Below are positions 1 to 8,502 of a stretch of DNA of 64,000 nucleotides, piece by piece; within the stretch, counting starts at the first letter, position 1, and the number at the start of each line of letters is the position of its first letter. The position numbers and the translations under genes were made by a program. Under the pieces are notes generated by a model. The model saw nothing but the letters and a program-made list of their open reading frames with translations. It ran no database searches and was not told the DNA's origin. Location: contig NZ_JACJQB010000015.1 in the NCBI RefSeq assembly GCF_014696385.1, positions 1 through 64,000 of the forward strand, given 5' to 3'. The DNA is from Pseudanabaena mucicola FACHB-723. GTDB taxonomy: Bacteria; Cyanobacteriota; Cyanobacteriia; Pseudanabaenales; Pseudanabaenaceae.

Positions 1-77
1 AACGTCTTCCTGAAGTAAGTGAGGCGGTTGTTCATACTGCCATGATTTCTCTCATGCTCAATCGCCTTTCTGCTTAA
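1..77 (+). mobile_element. C-terminal end of an IS5-type DDE transposase (runs in from left edge)
   Basis: An open frame from base 3 to a TAA at 75-77 encodes about 24 residues ending LMLNRLSA. It reads R-L-P-E-V-S-E-A-V, then H-T-A-M-I-S-L-M-L. This matches the typical end of IS5-group transposases (a YRRL..DYE-RLPE.SEA-x-AMI-x-LM-RRL pattern, known from the family). Only the end of the gene is in the window, so neither the catalytic DDE residues nor the terminal inverted repeats can be checked. It lies 8 bases from the stop of the opposing TOPRIM-like gene, which suggests that the insertion removed the end of that gene. Confidence 0.7.
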
Positions 78-85
78 TATTTCTT

Positions 86-535
86 TTACAAATACCTTCT
101 AGCATTAGTCTCATTAATTTTTATCTTGTCATAGAGATTGCAAAAAATTTCCTGTGTATTTGGGAATCGATAGTTGCGAATGGGTCTTATTTGAATATCG
201 AGATCTGCAATGACAAATATTTTTTTAGGATGAAAATATTGATTTTCTACATCATTTTCAAGAATTTCCGCAAGAGTGAAATAAACATTTACAACATCGT
301 TGCAGTCGCCACAGTTGAAAAAACAAGGTCGAAGACTTGCCCATGTTTTTGGGATACAGGCACTATAAAAATTTGCATCTGGAAAGTGTTCCATTTTTTT
401 ATAGTACAGAGGAGACAGTGTACCACCTTCTTTGTAAACTAATCCTTCACACAAAACAATAATTTTATTGCTAATTTTGCTGTTACTTAAAATAAATTTG
501 CAGTGTTGTTCTAATTCTTCCTCACTAAAACTCAT
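86..535 (-). CDS. TOPRIM-like partner of the ATPase, probably truncated by the IS
   Basis: A 149-residue protein with two TOPRIM-like acidic signatures: a strand followed by Glu (IIVLCEG, about residues 24-30) and a strand followed by Asp-x-Asp (FVIADLDIQ, about 107-115). TOPRIM domains in OLD-type and DUF4435-type proteins use such residues for metal-dependent nucleic-acid cleavage or binding. The frame ends only about 35 residues after the DxD motif, next to the transposase end, so the C-terminal half of the domain is probably missing. The start codon lies two bases beyond the stop of the upstream ATPase gene, so the two were almost certainly one operon. I do not recognise a named family; the TOPRIM assignment is by motif only. 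Confidence 0.6.
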   Translation of the reverse strand: MSFSEEELEQHCKFILSNSKISNKIIVLCEGLVYKEGGTLSPLYYKKMEHFPDANFYSACIPKTWASLRPCFFNCGDCNDVVNVYFTLAEILENDVENQYFHPKKIFVIADLDIQIRPIRNYRFPNTQEIFCNLYDKIKINETNARRYL

Positions 536-537
536 AA

Positions 538-2019
538 TTAATCACTACGTCTTTCTGTAAGTTTTGGTTCTAATATTTTGACGTGAGAGGGAGTTAGCGC
601 ATTACATAATTCGTAAGAGTGAGTAGCTAATATATACTGATTGCTAGAAACCCAATCAAGTAAATCTGAGACTATCTGATACTGCCAATCTGGATGTAAT
701 GCAAGATCGACTTCATCCATTAATACAATAGCATCTTCAATATTTCGGTGTTTTAACCACATATAGATACTTAGTCGTTTCAGTTCTCCATGACTCAAAT
801 CCTCTGGATATAGCTCAACATCATCATCAGGCAAATTTGTTGTAAAAGTTAATGCAGAAAAATCTGGTTTTAGGTTAACACGTTTGTTATTTAAAAGAGC
901 ATCTAAATCATTTAATAAAGCTTTATAACTATTTCCATATTCACCCGTTCCTAAAGCTTGTCTAAAATCTTTATCTCTAGCATCTTTAAAAGATTCTATC
1001 AGTAAATCCACAGCCAGAAAATCATAAGTAAAGAGTCCACTTAAATGAGCATTCGATTCTTTTAGCTTTTGAAGATAACTAGTATGTTTTACAAAACTAT
1101 GTCCATGCTCTGCAAATAATAGCTTTCTAACATCTTGAGATAAAAACAAAAAAACTTGAGTTGAAGGAGCCGCCAAAAACACCTTATTTGATATAGATTT
1201 TAGAAAATCTTTAGCTTCTTTAATGTCAATTTTATTAGCTTGACAAAGTAATATTCTTGGATCATTTTTATTGATTTTATCTCCATAGCTACATATGTAC
1301 TCAATATTTTTAGATTGAAGTCCTATCATTAGTTCTTGAACTAATAAGTTTAAAGTGTCAACTACAGATTTCAAATCATTTATCCTGATTTGTATATCTT
1401 GTTGTTTTTCTTTTAGTGCTGTTTCAATACTTGTATAAACTACTGATAAAAGCTGCGGATCTACTGGTAAAGACCTTGACACCTCAATCCCCAAGTTCCG
1501 TAACTCCGAACTAAGTTGTCTTAAACTAATGGTTGCAATATCCTTATTATCTCTAGATACAGAATATAGGGTCTTTAAGACATCTGAGACTCGATTTAAA
1601 TCTTTAGACAAGACATTTATCGTTGTCCTTGTTTTTTCTAATTCAGTAATCAAAGAGAAATCTAGTTTTGTATCCTCCTTTTTGTCATCTGTTAAGTTTT
1701 GGTTAATATAAGAATTTCTACAGACAAAGAAATCTAGCTGTACGCTTTTTTTACCATCCCAAATATCAACTATTGCTAGTAGCCTTTTATGCTCATCTTT
1801 ACGTAAATCAAATCCACTTAGTAAATTCTTTAAAGCAAAATGCTTTTTAGGACTAGCTGAACAATGTAGTAGTACAAAAATCAATTGCAATAAAGTACTC
1901 TTCCCACCACCATTTTGACTACCAAGCGGGAATACTCTAGGATTAAAATCTTTCTCGAAAGTGATATCTACATCCTTTAGAACCCGAAAATCAGGAACTT
2001 GAACTCTTTGTAAATGCAT
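538..2019 (-). CDS. SMC/ABC-type AAA ATPase, probable defence ATPase
   Basis: A 493-residue ATPase of the AAA_15/AAA_21 (OLD, RloC, AriA-like) type. The N-terminus has a Walker A loop, GSQNGGGKST, after a short strand-rich start typical of SMC-like heads. The middle (about 120-270) is rich in charged and leucine residues and looks like a coiled coil. The C-terminal lobe has an ABC signature (LSHGE), a Walker B plus D-loop (VLMDEVDLALHP) and a switch histidine (LATHS). Paired with a TOPRIM-like gene two bases downstream, it has the architecture of nucleic-acid-sensing defence pairs such as Gabija, PARIS and OLD-type systems, but it is not clearly any of these. Defence is inferred from this architecture and the mobile neighbourhood. 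Confidence 0.75.
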   Translation of the reverse strand: MHLQRVQVPDFRVLKDVDITFEKDFNPRVFPLGSQNGGGKSTLLQLIFVLLHCSASPKKHFALKNLLSGFDLRKDEHKRLLAIVDIWDGKKSVQLDFFVCRNSYINQNLTDDKKEDTKLDFSLITELEKTRTTINVLSKDLNRVSDVLKTLYSVSRDNKDIATISLRQLSSELRNLGIEVSRSLPVDPQLLSVVYTSIETALKEKQQDIQIRINDLKSVVDTLNLLVQELMIGLQSKNIEYICSYGDKINKNDPRILLCQANKIDIKEAKDFLKSISNKVFLAAPSTQVFLFLSQDVRKLLFAEHGHSFVKHTSYLQKLKESNAHLSGLFTYDFLAVDLLIESFKDARDKDFRQALGTGEYGNSYKALLNDLDALLNNKRVNLKPDFSALTFTTNLPDDDVELYPEDLSHGELKRLSIYMWLKHRNIEDAIVLMDEVDLALHPDWQYQIVSDLLDWVSSNQYILATHSYELCNALTPSHVKILEPKLTERRSD

Positions 2020-2048
2020 ATAGACTCCTGTTGTTTTCTTGTAAACGC

Positions 2049-2483
2049 TTAATCAACTGATTCCTGCTCAATTAATTTTACTGCATCTGCCAAAATCTCA
2101 TCGCGATCGCACATTGCCGCTAACTCATCCGCCTCATAGCGCCCTTCAAAAGCCTCGATCGCTGCATTAGCAAGCGCAATATTATAGGCTTCTGCCAAGG
2201 TTTCAGTAAGTTCTAATTTACTAAGATAAGTTCCCTTAGCCTTACGACGCTGATTTGTACGCCGAATTTGAACTATTGAGTTGTAAATTGAAAGATCCCA
2301 AGATCTTGTAGAGCGTTTTTCTACTTTCTGTTTGATGAGGTGAACTAATAAAATAATACTGTAGCTGAAAATTTTGCTGATTTTGTCATCTTTACTCATC
2401 TCAGTCATTTCCTCAACCAAAACCATCGCCGCAGGAATATCACCACAAACTAGCAATTCCTTTAGAGTCATTAATTCTTCCAT
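2049..2483 (-). CDS. DUF29 family protein
   Basis: A 144-residue, mostly helical protein. The central segment (a hydrophobic helix ending in HLIKQKVE, then RSTRSWDLSI) matches the conserved core of DUF29 proteins, which are very common in cyanobacteria, often in many copies near transposons and toxin-antitoxin genes. DUF29 has no established function. There is no signal peptide or membrane segment. The C-terminus is acidic. It lies 29 bases upstream of the ATPase gene on the same strand and may be co-transcribed with it. Confidence 0.7.
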   Translation of the reverse strand: MEELMTLKELLVCGDIPAAMVLVEEMTEMSKDDKISKIFSYSIILLVHLIKQKVEKRSTRSWDLSIYNSIVQIRRTNQRRKAKGTYLSKLELTETLAEAYNIALANAAIEAFEGRYEADELAAMCDRDEILADAVKLIEQESVD

Positions 2484-2543
2484 GAAAATATAGCCTCGTT
2501 ATTAAGTAAATAGATGGGGTGGCGATAAACACCACCCACAAAC

Positions 2544-5123
2544 TTAGACAACTACAAAATTCACCAACTTTCCGGGAACAGCAATAACTTTTTTGATTTC
2601 CTTACCTTCGAGATACTTCTGCGCCGCTTCCGAACTGCGAGCATATTCCTCCAATGCTTGCTTATCATTGCTGGCGCTAGATGGAACTTGAAGACTGCCG
2701 CGCACTTTGCCATTGATTTGAATAACGAGCGTAATCTCATCAACGGTTAGTGCATCAGGATCATGGATAAGCCAAGATTGATTATGAATGGAATCTTCAT
2801 GTCCAATTAGTGACCAGAGTTCCTCTGCAATGTGTGGTGCAAAGGGAGCAAGCAAAGTTAAGAGAGTTTCCACACCTTCTAGGAAAGTAGCCGAACTCTT
2901 GTCTTCAGCATCTTGCAAAGCATTGCTCAACTTCATCATTTCCGAAATCGCGGTATTCAGTTGATAGCCTCCATCGAAGTCTTCAGAAATTTCCTTAATC
3001 GCGATGTGAATTGCTCGGCGGAGATTCTTATCAACTTTTTTAGAAATACCATTCTGTCTAGTTTCTGCAAAACTAGACACTAAGCGCCATACCCGATTTA
3101 AGAAGCGTTGCTGACCTTCTACGTCCGCATCTTCCCATTCTAAATCCTTTTCAGGTGGGGCTTTAAAGAGAGTGAACATTCGCAAAGTGTCGGCTCCATA
3201 CTTAGCGATTGCATCTACAGGTGATACACCATTGCCCTTAGATTTGGACATCGTGGCAAAGAGCGCTTGCAAAGGTTCGCCAGTTTTCGGATCTTTCGGA
3301 TCTTTCGGATCGACCAAAGCTGAGGGAACCCATTTATCTTTGCCCCCTTTGTTGGGATTCATGTAAGTCAAACCCTGCACCATGCCCTGAGTTAGCAATC
3401 GCGTAAATGGCTCATCGAATTTGAGTAAGCCGCGATCGCGTAAAACTTTAGTGACAAAACGTGAATAGAGTAAATGTAAAATTGCGTGTTCCACACCACC
3501 GACATATTGATCGACGGGCATCCAGTTATTAATGGCATTGCGATCGCCTACTTCTTGATCGTTCTTTGCATCAGCAAACCGCAAGAAATACCAAGAAGAA
3601 TCAATGAAGGTGTCCATCGTGTCAGTTTCACGCTTTGCCGCCGTGCCACATTTAGGACAGGAGACATTGATCCAAGATTCCTTTTGAGCGAGAGGCGAGG
3701 CTCCTCGTCCTGTGAGTTCCACATCTTCGGGCAAGATCACGGGTAAATCTGACTGAGGCACAGGCACAATGCCACAGCTAGGGCAATGGATAACGGGAAT
3801 GGGACAGCCCCAATATCTCTGACGGGAAATCAACCAGTCACGCAAACGATAGGTGATTTTGGCGGTTCCCCATTGATTCTGTTCGGCAAGTTCCACAATC
3901 TTAGTTTTCGCGGTTACAGAATCTAAGCCGTCAAACTCTCCCGAATTGACCATGATTCCTGCTTCAGTGTAGGCAGATTCCCTCACCCCCTGCCCCTCTC
4001 CCATAGGGAGAGGGGAGTTAGATGTGATTACGGTTTGAATGGGAAGATTGTACTGTTTAGCGAAAGCAAAATCACGAACATCGTGGGCAGGAACTCCCAT
4101 GACTGCGCCTGTTCCATATTCAAATAGAACATAGTCAGCGATCCAGATGGGAACTTCTTTTCCTGTGAAAGGATTAATCACACTTGCACCGATCGCTACA
4201 CCACGTTTGGGGCGATCATCAGAAGTGCGATCGATTTCACTAAGATTTTTAACTTCTTGAATGAATGTTTCAACCGCTTCTTTTTGAGCAGCACTGGTTA
4301 GAGTTTCGACTAGCGGATGCTCAGGGGCAAGCACAACATAGCTCACACCGTAGACAGTATCAGGACGGGTGGTAAAGACTGTGATTTTTTCTTCACTGCC
4401 AACGATGGGAAAACTTAGCTCTGCGCCTGTGGACTTGCCGATCCAGTTGGCTTGCATGATCTTGACGCTAGAGGGCCAGTCGTTGAGCTTATCCAAATCT
4501 TGCAAAAGCTGCTCGGCATAGTCGGTGATTTTCAAGAACCATTGACGCAATTTGCGCTTCTCGACAATCGCCCCCGATCGCCAAGATCTGCCTTCACTAT
4601 CCACCTGTTCATTGGCAATTACGGTCTGATCAATCGGGTCCCAGTTAACCTTTGCTTCCTTTTGATAAGCCAACCCTGCTTCTAAAAACTGCAAAAAGAT
4701 CCATTGTGTCCATTTGTAATAGTCGGGCGAACAGGTTGCTAACTCGCGATCCCAGTCGTAGGACAAGCCCACTTGCTGAAGTTGCGATCGCATATTGTCG
4801 ATATTCGCGTAAGTCCATTTGGCGGGGTGAGTATTGCGATCGATCGCCGCATTTTCCGCAGGTAAACCAAAGGCATCCCAGCCCATTGGGTGCAACACTT
4901 GATAGCCCTGCATTCTTTTGTAACGAGCAATCACATCGGTGATCGTGTAATTACGGACATGACCCATATGCAGATCGCCCGATGGATAGGGAAACATTGA
5001 CAGTGCATAGAATTTCTTTTTGTCTGCACTAATTGCGTCGTTGCTTACTTTGTCAAGTTGTTTATCTGCCCAAACTTTTTGCCATTTGGGTTCGATCTGC
5101 TGGGGATTGTATCTAATGTCCAT
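2544..5123 (-). CDS. leuS: Leucyl-tRNA synthetase
   Basis: An 859-residue class Ia aminoacyl-tRNA synthetase that charges tRNA-Leu in the cytoplasm. The HIGH-like signature is HMGH in [13 protein letters not shown] (about 48-60) and the KMSKS loop is TMSKSKGNG. The CP1 editing domain is present, with the conserved G-V-P-A-H-D segment. Zinc-type cysteine pairs (CPSC, CPKC) lie in the central insert. Two oddities are visible: an in-frame extra peptide ([12 protein letters not shown]) in the editing domain, encoded by a G+C-rich hairpin repeat, and a three-fold 9-bp tandem repeat (about 3287-3313) giving DPKDPKDPK before the KMSKS loop. The frame is intact, so the enzyme is presumably functional. 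Confidence 0.97.
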   Translation of the reverse strand: MDIRYNPQQIEPKWQKVWADKQLDKVSNDAISADKKKFYALSMFPYPSGDLHMGHVRNYTITDVIARYKRMQGYQVLHPMGWDAFGLPAENAAIDRNTHPAKWTYANIDNMRSQLQQVGLSYDWDRELATCSPDYYKWTQWIFLQFLEAGLAYQKEAKVNWDPIDQTVIANEQVDSEGRSWRSGAIVEKRKLRQWFLKITDYAEQLLQDLDKLNDWPSSVKIMQANWIGKSTGAELSFPIVGSEEKITVFTTRPDTVYGVSYVVLAPEHPLVETLTSAAQKEAVETFIQEVKNLSEIDRTSDDRPKRGVAIGASVINPFTGKEVPIWIADYVLFEYGTGAVMGVPAHDVRDFAFAKQYNLPIQTVITSNSPLPMGEGQGVRESAYTEAGIMVNSGEFDGLDSVTAKTKIVELAEQNQWGTAKITYRLRDWLISRQRYWGCPIPVIHCPSCGIVPVPQSDLPVILPEDVELTGRGASPLAQKESWINVSCPKCGTAAKRETDTMDTFIDSSWYFLRFADAKNDQEVGDRNAINNWMPVDQYVGGVEHAILHLLYSRFVTKVLRDRGLLKFDEPFTRLLTQGMVQGLTYMNPNKGGKDKWVPSALVDPKDPKDPKTGEPLQALFATMSKSKGNGVSPVDAIAKYGADTLRMFTLFKAPPEKDLEWEDADVEGQQRFLNRVWRLVSSFAETRQNGISKKVDKNLRRAIHIAIKEISEDFDGGYQLNTAISEMMKLSNALQDAEDKSSATFLEGVETLLTLLAPFAPHIAEELWSLIGHEDSIHNQSWLIHDPDALTVDEITLVIQINGKVRGSLQVPSSASNDKQALEEYARSSEAAQKYLEGKEIKKVIAVPGKLVNFVVV
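3993..4015. repeat. G+C-rich hairpin repeat inserted in frame within leuS
   Basis: Two 10-base arms, CCCCTCTCCC and GGGAGAGGGG, form a perfect stem around ATA, inside a longer CCCTCACCCCCTG context. The segment adds roughly a dozen residues to the editing domain of leucyl-tRNA synthetase. Peptides of the form [12 protein letters not shown] turn up in unrelated cyanobacterial proteins from the same kind of dispersed repeat (family knowledge), so I read it as a repeat insertion tolerated because it keeps the frame. Confidence 0.7.
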
Positions 5124-5246
5124 TACTTATCAATATGCGAAAATATGCGGATACAGAAGCAAGCAATCTACGCGATCGCTAATCTTGAATCTTAATAATA
5201 CTAAACATTTAGCATGAAAGCTCTAACCTATCTGAATTGAGGACAT

Positions 5247-5301
5247 AAAACCCAAGAAGTAAGTTGCGGTGCTTCGTACCGCAACTTACTTCTTGGGTTT
5301 T
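5247..5301. repeat. Long perfect hairpin element
   Basis: A 24-bp perfect stem (5247-5270 with 5278-5301) closed by the 7-base loop GCTTCGT. It is nested within outer arms TTGAGGACAT (near 5237) and ATGTCCTCAA (near 5320). It sits in the gap between leuS and the DUF4388 gene. The stem is much longer than a terminator needs and ends AAAACCC/GGGTTTT, like the hairpins at 8931 and 49137. Confidence 0.85.
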
Positions 5302-5360
5302 GAAATGTCTTTCGCATACATGTCCTCAAACATTACACACTACCGAATCATTGATAGCGC

Positions 5361-6227
5361 TCAAGCCTTATGCTGCAAAAATCCCACTAAACTCTGCAAA
5401 AACGAATTGCTAATCTCAGTACGTTCTGGTGTATTTACCACTTGGGTCGCATTAACTTCGCCATTCATATCCACAGGCACATTATTAGCAACAACACCCA
5501 TATCAATATCTGGAACTTCTTCGACAATGCCGACCACAACTAATCGAAATGCAATTTGCTGCACTTTCTCAATCGGCAATTGCAACTGATTTGCCATCTT
5601 TTTGAGACTAGTTGCACCGTCAGCAAACCGCAAGATTTGATTCTCATGGGCATCTAAACGTAGAGGAGAATCACCAGAAATAATATTAAATAATGTCGAA
5701 TTAGGTTCAGGTAATTTACTCTGAAGGGTTTTCCAATCCTTGAGACTGCGTAAGCCCATTAACGTCGTTTCAGTGGCGGGTAAACTCAAACCCGTCATCT
5801 CAGCTTTAGGCAAGTCAACCTTAGCATCAAAACGGAATTGACCAGTTTCTATTTGAAAAAGAGCGCAGACCTGACGCAATACTTGAATGCTAAATAGTAG
5901 TTTTAGTTGATCAGGTTGCAAGATGCCCAAGGATTTGAGATTAATACCAAGGGGCGCATTCTCCCTAATCAATCTATCTACTTCATTGCGATTACGATCA
6001 TTAATCCATCCCCTTTGTTCAATAAGTTGAGCTAAGCCTTGATTATCTAAGCGATCACCTGCTGCCACAACCCTCCCGCCATGCAACCAGATGTAGCGTA
6101 AAAATGGCTTGCCTGTGCGGATATCTTGTGGATCTCTAATAGTTAATACACCAGTTTTCTGACCTTGATCTAAAAACTGGAATATCTCTGGAAGAGAAAA
6201 CTCGGACAAAGAGCCTGTAATTGCCAT
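5361..6227 (-). CDS. DUF4388 (PATAN) domain protein
   Basis: A 288-residue protein whose first ~100 residues (G-S-L-S-E-F-S-L-P-E-I-F-Q-F-L, then TGVLTIRD, then a W-L-H-G-G-R-V-V-A-A-G-D segment) match the DUF4388/PATAN domain. The rest (about 110-250) is a helical region of the same family. PATAN domains occur in cyanobacterial PatA and in PATAN-REC regulators, some of which act on type IV pilus motors in Synechocystis (established for PixE-type proteins). No receiver domain is present here. It is the last gene of a five-gene minus-strand cluster with a GTPase, a roadblock protein, a V4R-like protein and a protoglobin, so it is a plausible output adaptor of that module (inference). Confidence 0.8.
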   Translation of the reverse strand: MAITGSLSEFSLPEIFQFLDQGQKTGVLTIRDPQDIRTGKPFLRYIWLHGGRVVAAGDRLDNQGLAQLIEQRGWINDRNRNEVDRLIRENAPLGINLKSLGILQPDQLKLLFSIQVLRQVCALFQIETGQFRFDAKVDLPKAEMTGLSLPATETTLMGLRSLKDWKTLQSKLPEPNSTLFNIISGDSPLRLDAHENQILRFADGATSLKKMANQLQLPIEKVQQIAFRLVVVGIVEEVPDIDMGVVANNVPVDMNGEVNATQVVNTPERTEISNSFLQSLVGFLQHKA

Positions 6228-6310
6228 AACTGTGAACTAGAGAATAAATATCCAACCCTACGTCATCATCATCTAAGCATCTTAAGGATGAATGTCACCA
6301 GAATATATAT

Positions 6311-6850
6311 CTAGGAAGCTTGCTTAGACATATAGTATTGCACGAGAGCCACGATTGCGTTGACAACCGTATCTCGATCATCAGCATTTAAGATCACCAC
6401 GGGTGGCTGATCTTTTTCATCAACAAAGCCTAGGGCTAGTTTAATGTTGTCGCTTGACCATGCCCCTTCACAATCCATGTGGGTAATGCCAATGATGTAG
6501 GGTATATGGACACGCCGATTCATAAAACTGAGGATGCGTCTAGCATAGCGAAACTCATGGGGACGATGCGCGGCTACTAGCAAAACAAAAGCATGGGCTT
6601 TGCGAATTAAAATATCCCACATAAAGTCAAAACGCTGCTGTCCTGGAGTTCCATAGATATGCAAAGCCATATTTGCTCCAAAGGTCAAACGACCAAAGTC
6701 CATGGCAACAGTAGTTCTATGTTTTATTTCTGCGGTTTCGTCTGTGGCACGGCGATCGGTGTCAACCACATCAATCTCACTCACAGTTCTGATAAAGGTT
6801 GATTTCCCCGCACCAACCGTACCAGCTACAACCAAGCGCATGATTTCCAT
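6311..6850 (-). CDS. Small Ras-like GTPase (MglA/Arf-like)
   Basis: A 179-residue protein with a P-loop GTVGAGKST near the N-terminus, a DxxG-type switch II (IYGTPGQQRF, with Gly-Gln-Gln in place of a plain DxAGQ) and a TxxD-type guanine motif (GITHMD). This is the layout of prokaryotic MglA/Rup-type small GTPases, which cycle between GDP and GTP under control of roadblock/LC7 proteins. A roadblock gene lies directly upstream on the same strand, as in mglBA pairs. The start could be Met1 or Met4 (6841). A role in polarity, motility or envelope signalling is likely from family and context, but the target is not visible. Confidence 0.85.
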   Translation of the reverse strand: MEIMRLVVAGTVGAGKSTFIRTVSEIDVVDTDRRATDETAEIKHRTTVAMDFGRLTFGANMALHIYGTPGQQRFDFMWDILIRKAHAFVLLVAAHRPHEFRYARRILSFMNRRVHIPYIIGITHMDCEGAWSSDNIKLALGFVDEKDQPPVVILNADDRDTVVNAIVALVQYYMSKQAS

Positions 6851-6961
6851 AAATTTTTATTCTTTCCCTTTGTCTTGGTTATAGCATAGCGATTTCCAGT
6901 TTAGTCAGAGCTAGTTCAACTAATGCGGAAATCGCTATGTCAAAGCATTTACAAGAAATAC

Positions 6962-7333
6962 CTATCCAAGGGCTGTCTTAAGTTCACCGACTACCCGTTT
7001 GATTTCTAGCATTAGAACACCTTGTTTAGCAGCTTTACTGGCTAATACTAGCAAAACAGCTTCTTCACCGCAGCTAGTCAAAATTCCATAGCCATTATCG
7101 CCTTCTACATATAGACGATCAATACCGCCTCTGGCGAGTTCATTGCCAATGCGTTCACCGAGAGATAGCATTGCCGCAGACATGGCTGATACTCTTTCTT
7201 CATCCATGCCACTGGGGAGTGTTGAGGCGAGAGGCAGTCCATCGGGCGATACTAGGGCAGCGCCTTGGACATCACTGGTACTAGTGACCAGATTTTGTAG
7301 AATGCCTTCTAATTTGGCAACATTGATAGACAT
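6962..7333 (-). CDS. Roadblock/LC7 domain protein (MglB-like)
   Basis: A 123-residue single-domain protein: N-terminal helix (LEGILQNLV), the strand pair around GAALVSPDGLPLAS, a glycine- and methionine-rich middle helix, then GDNGYGILTSCGEEAVLLVLAS. This is the roadblock/LC7 fold found in bacterial MglB-type GTPase-activating proteins. It lies between the V4R-like gene and the GTPase gene on the same strand, so it is very probably the GTPase's regulator. There are no membrane segments or signal peptide. Confidence 0.88.
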   Translation of the reverse strand: MSINVAKLEGILQNLVTSTSDVQGAALVSPDGLPLASTLPSGMDEERVSAMSAAMLSLGERIGNELARGGIDRLYVEGDNGYGILTSCGEEAVLLVLASKAAKQGVLMLEIKRVVGELKTALG

Positions 7334-7421
7334 TATTTTCTCCTTGGTTTTAGTTGTTGGTAAACTTGCTAGAGACGTTTTGATTATCCTCTAACATAGT
7401 CAATTGCAATGCATTTGGGGA

Positions 7422-7898
7422 TTAGCCAATCACATCAAACTCAATCACATCATGGTCGCTGCCACGGAGGACAGATTCTATCTGTTTACCCCGTAGGCGT
7501 TTTCCAGTCACCTTCTCTAATACCCCCTGAATTGCTCCCATGGTGAAGGTGAGCTTGCGTGCAGAGCCTTGAGGTTCTCCAGCCGAACAGATTGTTTCCT
7601 GACAGTAAACCTTGATTGTGTGATCAGTTTCTTCCGCCTTGTCAACAATACAGAGCCTTGTGCCATCTTTGCCAAGGGCTTTTTGCAGCGCAGGAACTAC
7701 TTCAGCAATTGTCATGTGGTCACCCAGCCCAAGCTGTTCAGCAAGTTGTTTGCCTCGGTTGCGCCCCGCAGCAATGAGAGTGATAGCTGCGGCTTTTTCC
7801 CCTAAAGCTTCTTCTGCACCAGTGACTACGGCTTTAAAACAGACAATACTGCTAAATTCGCCTAGTTCTTTCCGAGCCATATTCATCATATACCTCAA
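7422..7898 (-). CDS. V4R-like small-molecule-binding domain protein
   Basis: A 158-residue protein resembling the V4R (4-vinyl-reductase/hydrocarbon-binding) fold. It has an N-terminal conserved G-R-N-R-G-K-x-L helix, a central VPALQKALG segment, and a C-terminal helix (FTMGAIQGVLEKVTGKRL) followed by a strand pair ending VIEFDV. In V4R proteins the last strands usually carry GDPxCxFE; here the equivalent is G-S-D-H-D-V-I-E-F, without the cysteine. V4R domains often bind small molecules. It lies between the protoglobin and roadblock genes and may be a second sensor or adaptor. The start could be any of Met1, Met4, Met5 or Met7. Assignment is moderate. Confidence 0.6.
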   Translation of the reverse strand: MRYMMNMARKELGEFSSIVCFKAVVTGAEEALGEKAAAITLIAAGRNRGKQLAEQLGLGDHMTIAEVVPALQKALGKDGTRLCIVDKAEETDHTIKVYCQETICSAGEPQGSARKLTFTMGAIQGVLEKVTGKRLRGKQIESVLRGSDHDVIEFDVIG

Positions 7899-7944
7899 TA
7901 TAATTCTTGAATTTTGTTTAATGACTGAGGTTGATTTGGGAACT

Positions 7945-8502
7945 CTATTTCATACTGGATGCGCCAGTAGCAATCATCCGTTTAAACAGACCTTCAGTCC
8001 ATCCAGTTTCCCGTAGAACTGCCGCTGAAGACACTTCTACATAGGCTTGCTCAATAAAGGCAAGATCAATCATACAAATCCGACCTAATGAATCACGCAA
8101 TTCTTCAGGTAAGCCTGCGGCTTTGAGTTGTTTGCCGACTTCATTGACAACGGTTGCCATCGCAGGAACAACATGCTGTGGCCCGATCCCAATCTGTACA
8201 TGCACTAGACCAATTCGCCAGCGACGAGCGGCATAGGCACTTCCCCAATTGTCCATACCTGTAAACATTTCCCCGAACCACTCAATGAAAGTTTCATTGA
8301 GGCGATGCATTCTACCTTCTTTGGCATTGAGGATCTCGTTCATTTCGGGATCACGGGCTAGGTATCCGTAAAATACTTCTGCCATTTGCAAGGCAATCGA
8401 ACTTCCCCATGCTGCATTTGCTTTAAGTGATGCTTTGTCGGCAGCGGAGAAATCCATTCGTTTCTCCATTGTTGTCATAAAAGTCGTAGGATCGAGAGCC
8501 AT
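7945..8502 (-). CDS. Protoglobin-like haem sensor
   Basis: A 185-residue globin-like protein from the ATG at 8502; a start at 8529 would add nine unlikely residues. The pattern W-x-x-x-F-x-G-M-D in the middle, then R-R-W-R-I-G-L-V-H-V-Q-I-G-I-G-P, matches the proximal-histidine helix of protoglobins and globin-coupled sensors (usual form R-I-G-x-x-H-x-x-I-G-L). The histidine in LVHVQIG is the predicted haem ligand. The family binds O2, CO or NO. As first gene of the cluster with a V4R-like protein, roadblock protein and GTPase, it is the likely gas or redox input. No output domain is fused to it. Confidence 0.82.
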   Translation of the reverse strand: MALDPTTFMTTMEKRMDFSAADKASLKANAAWGSSIALQMAEVFYGYLARDPEMNEILNAKEGRMHRLNETFIEWFGEMFTGMDNWGSAYAARRWRIGLVHVQIGIGPQHVVPAMATVVNEVGKQLKAAGLPEELRDSLGRICMIDLAFIEQAYVEVSSAAVLRETGWTEGLFKRMIATGASSMK

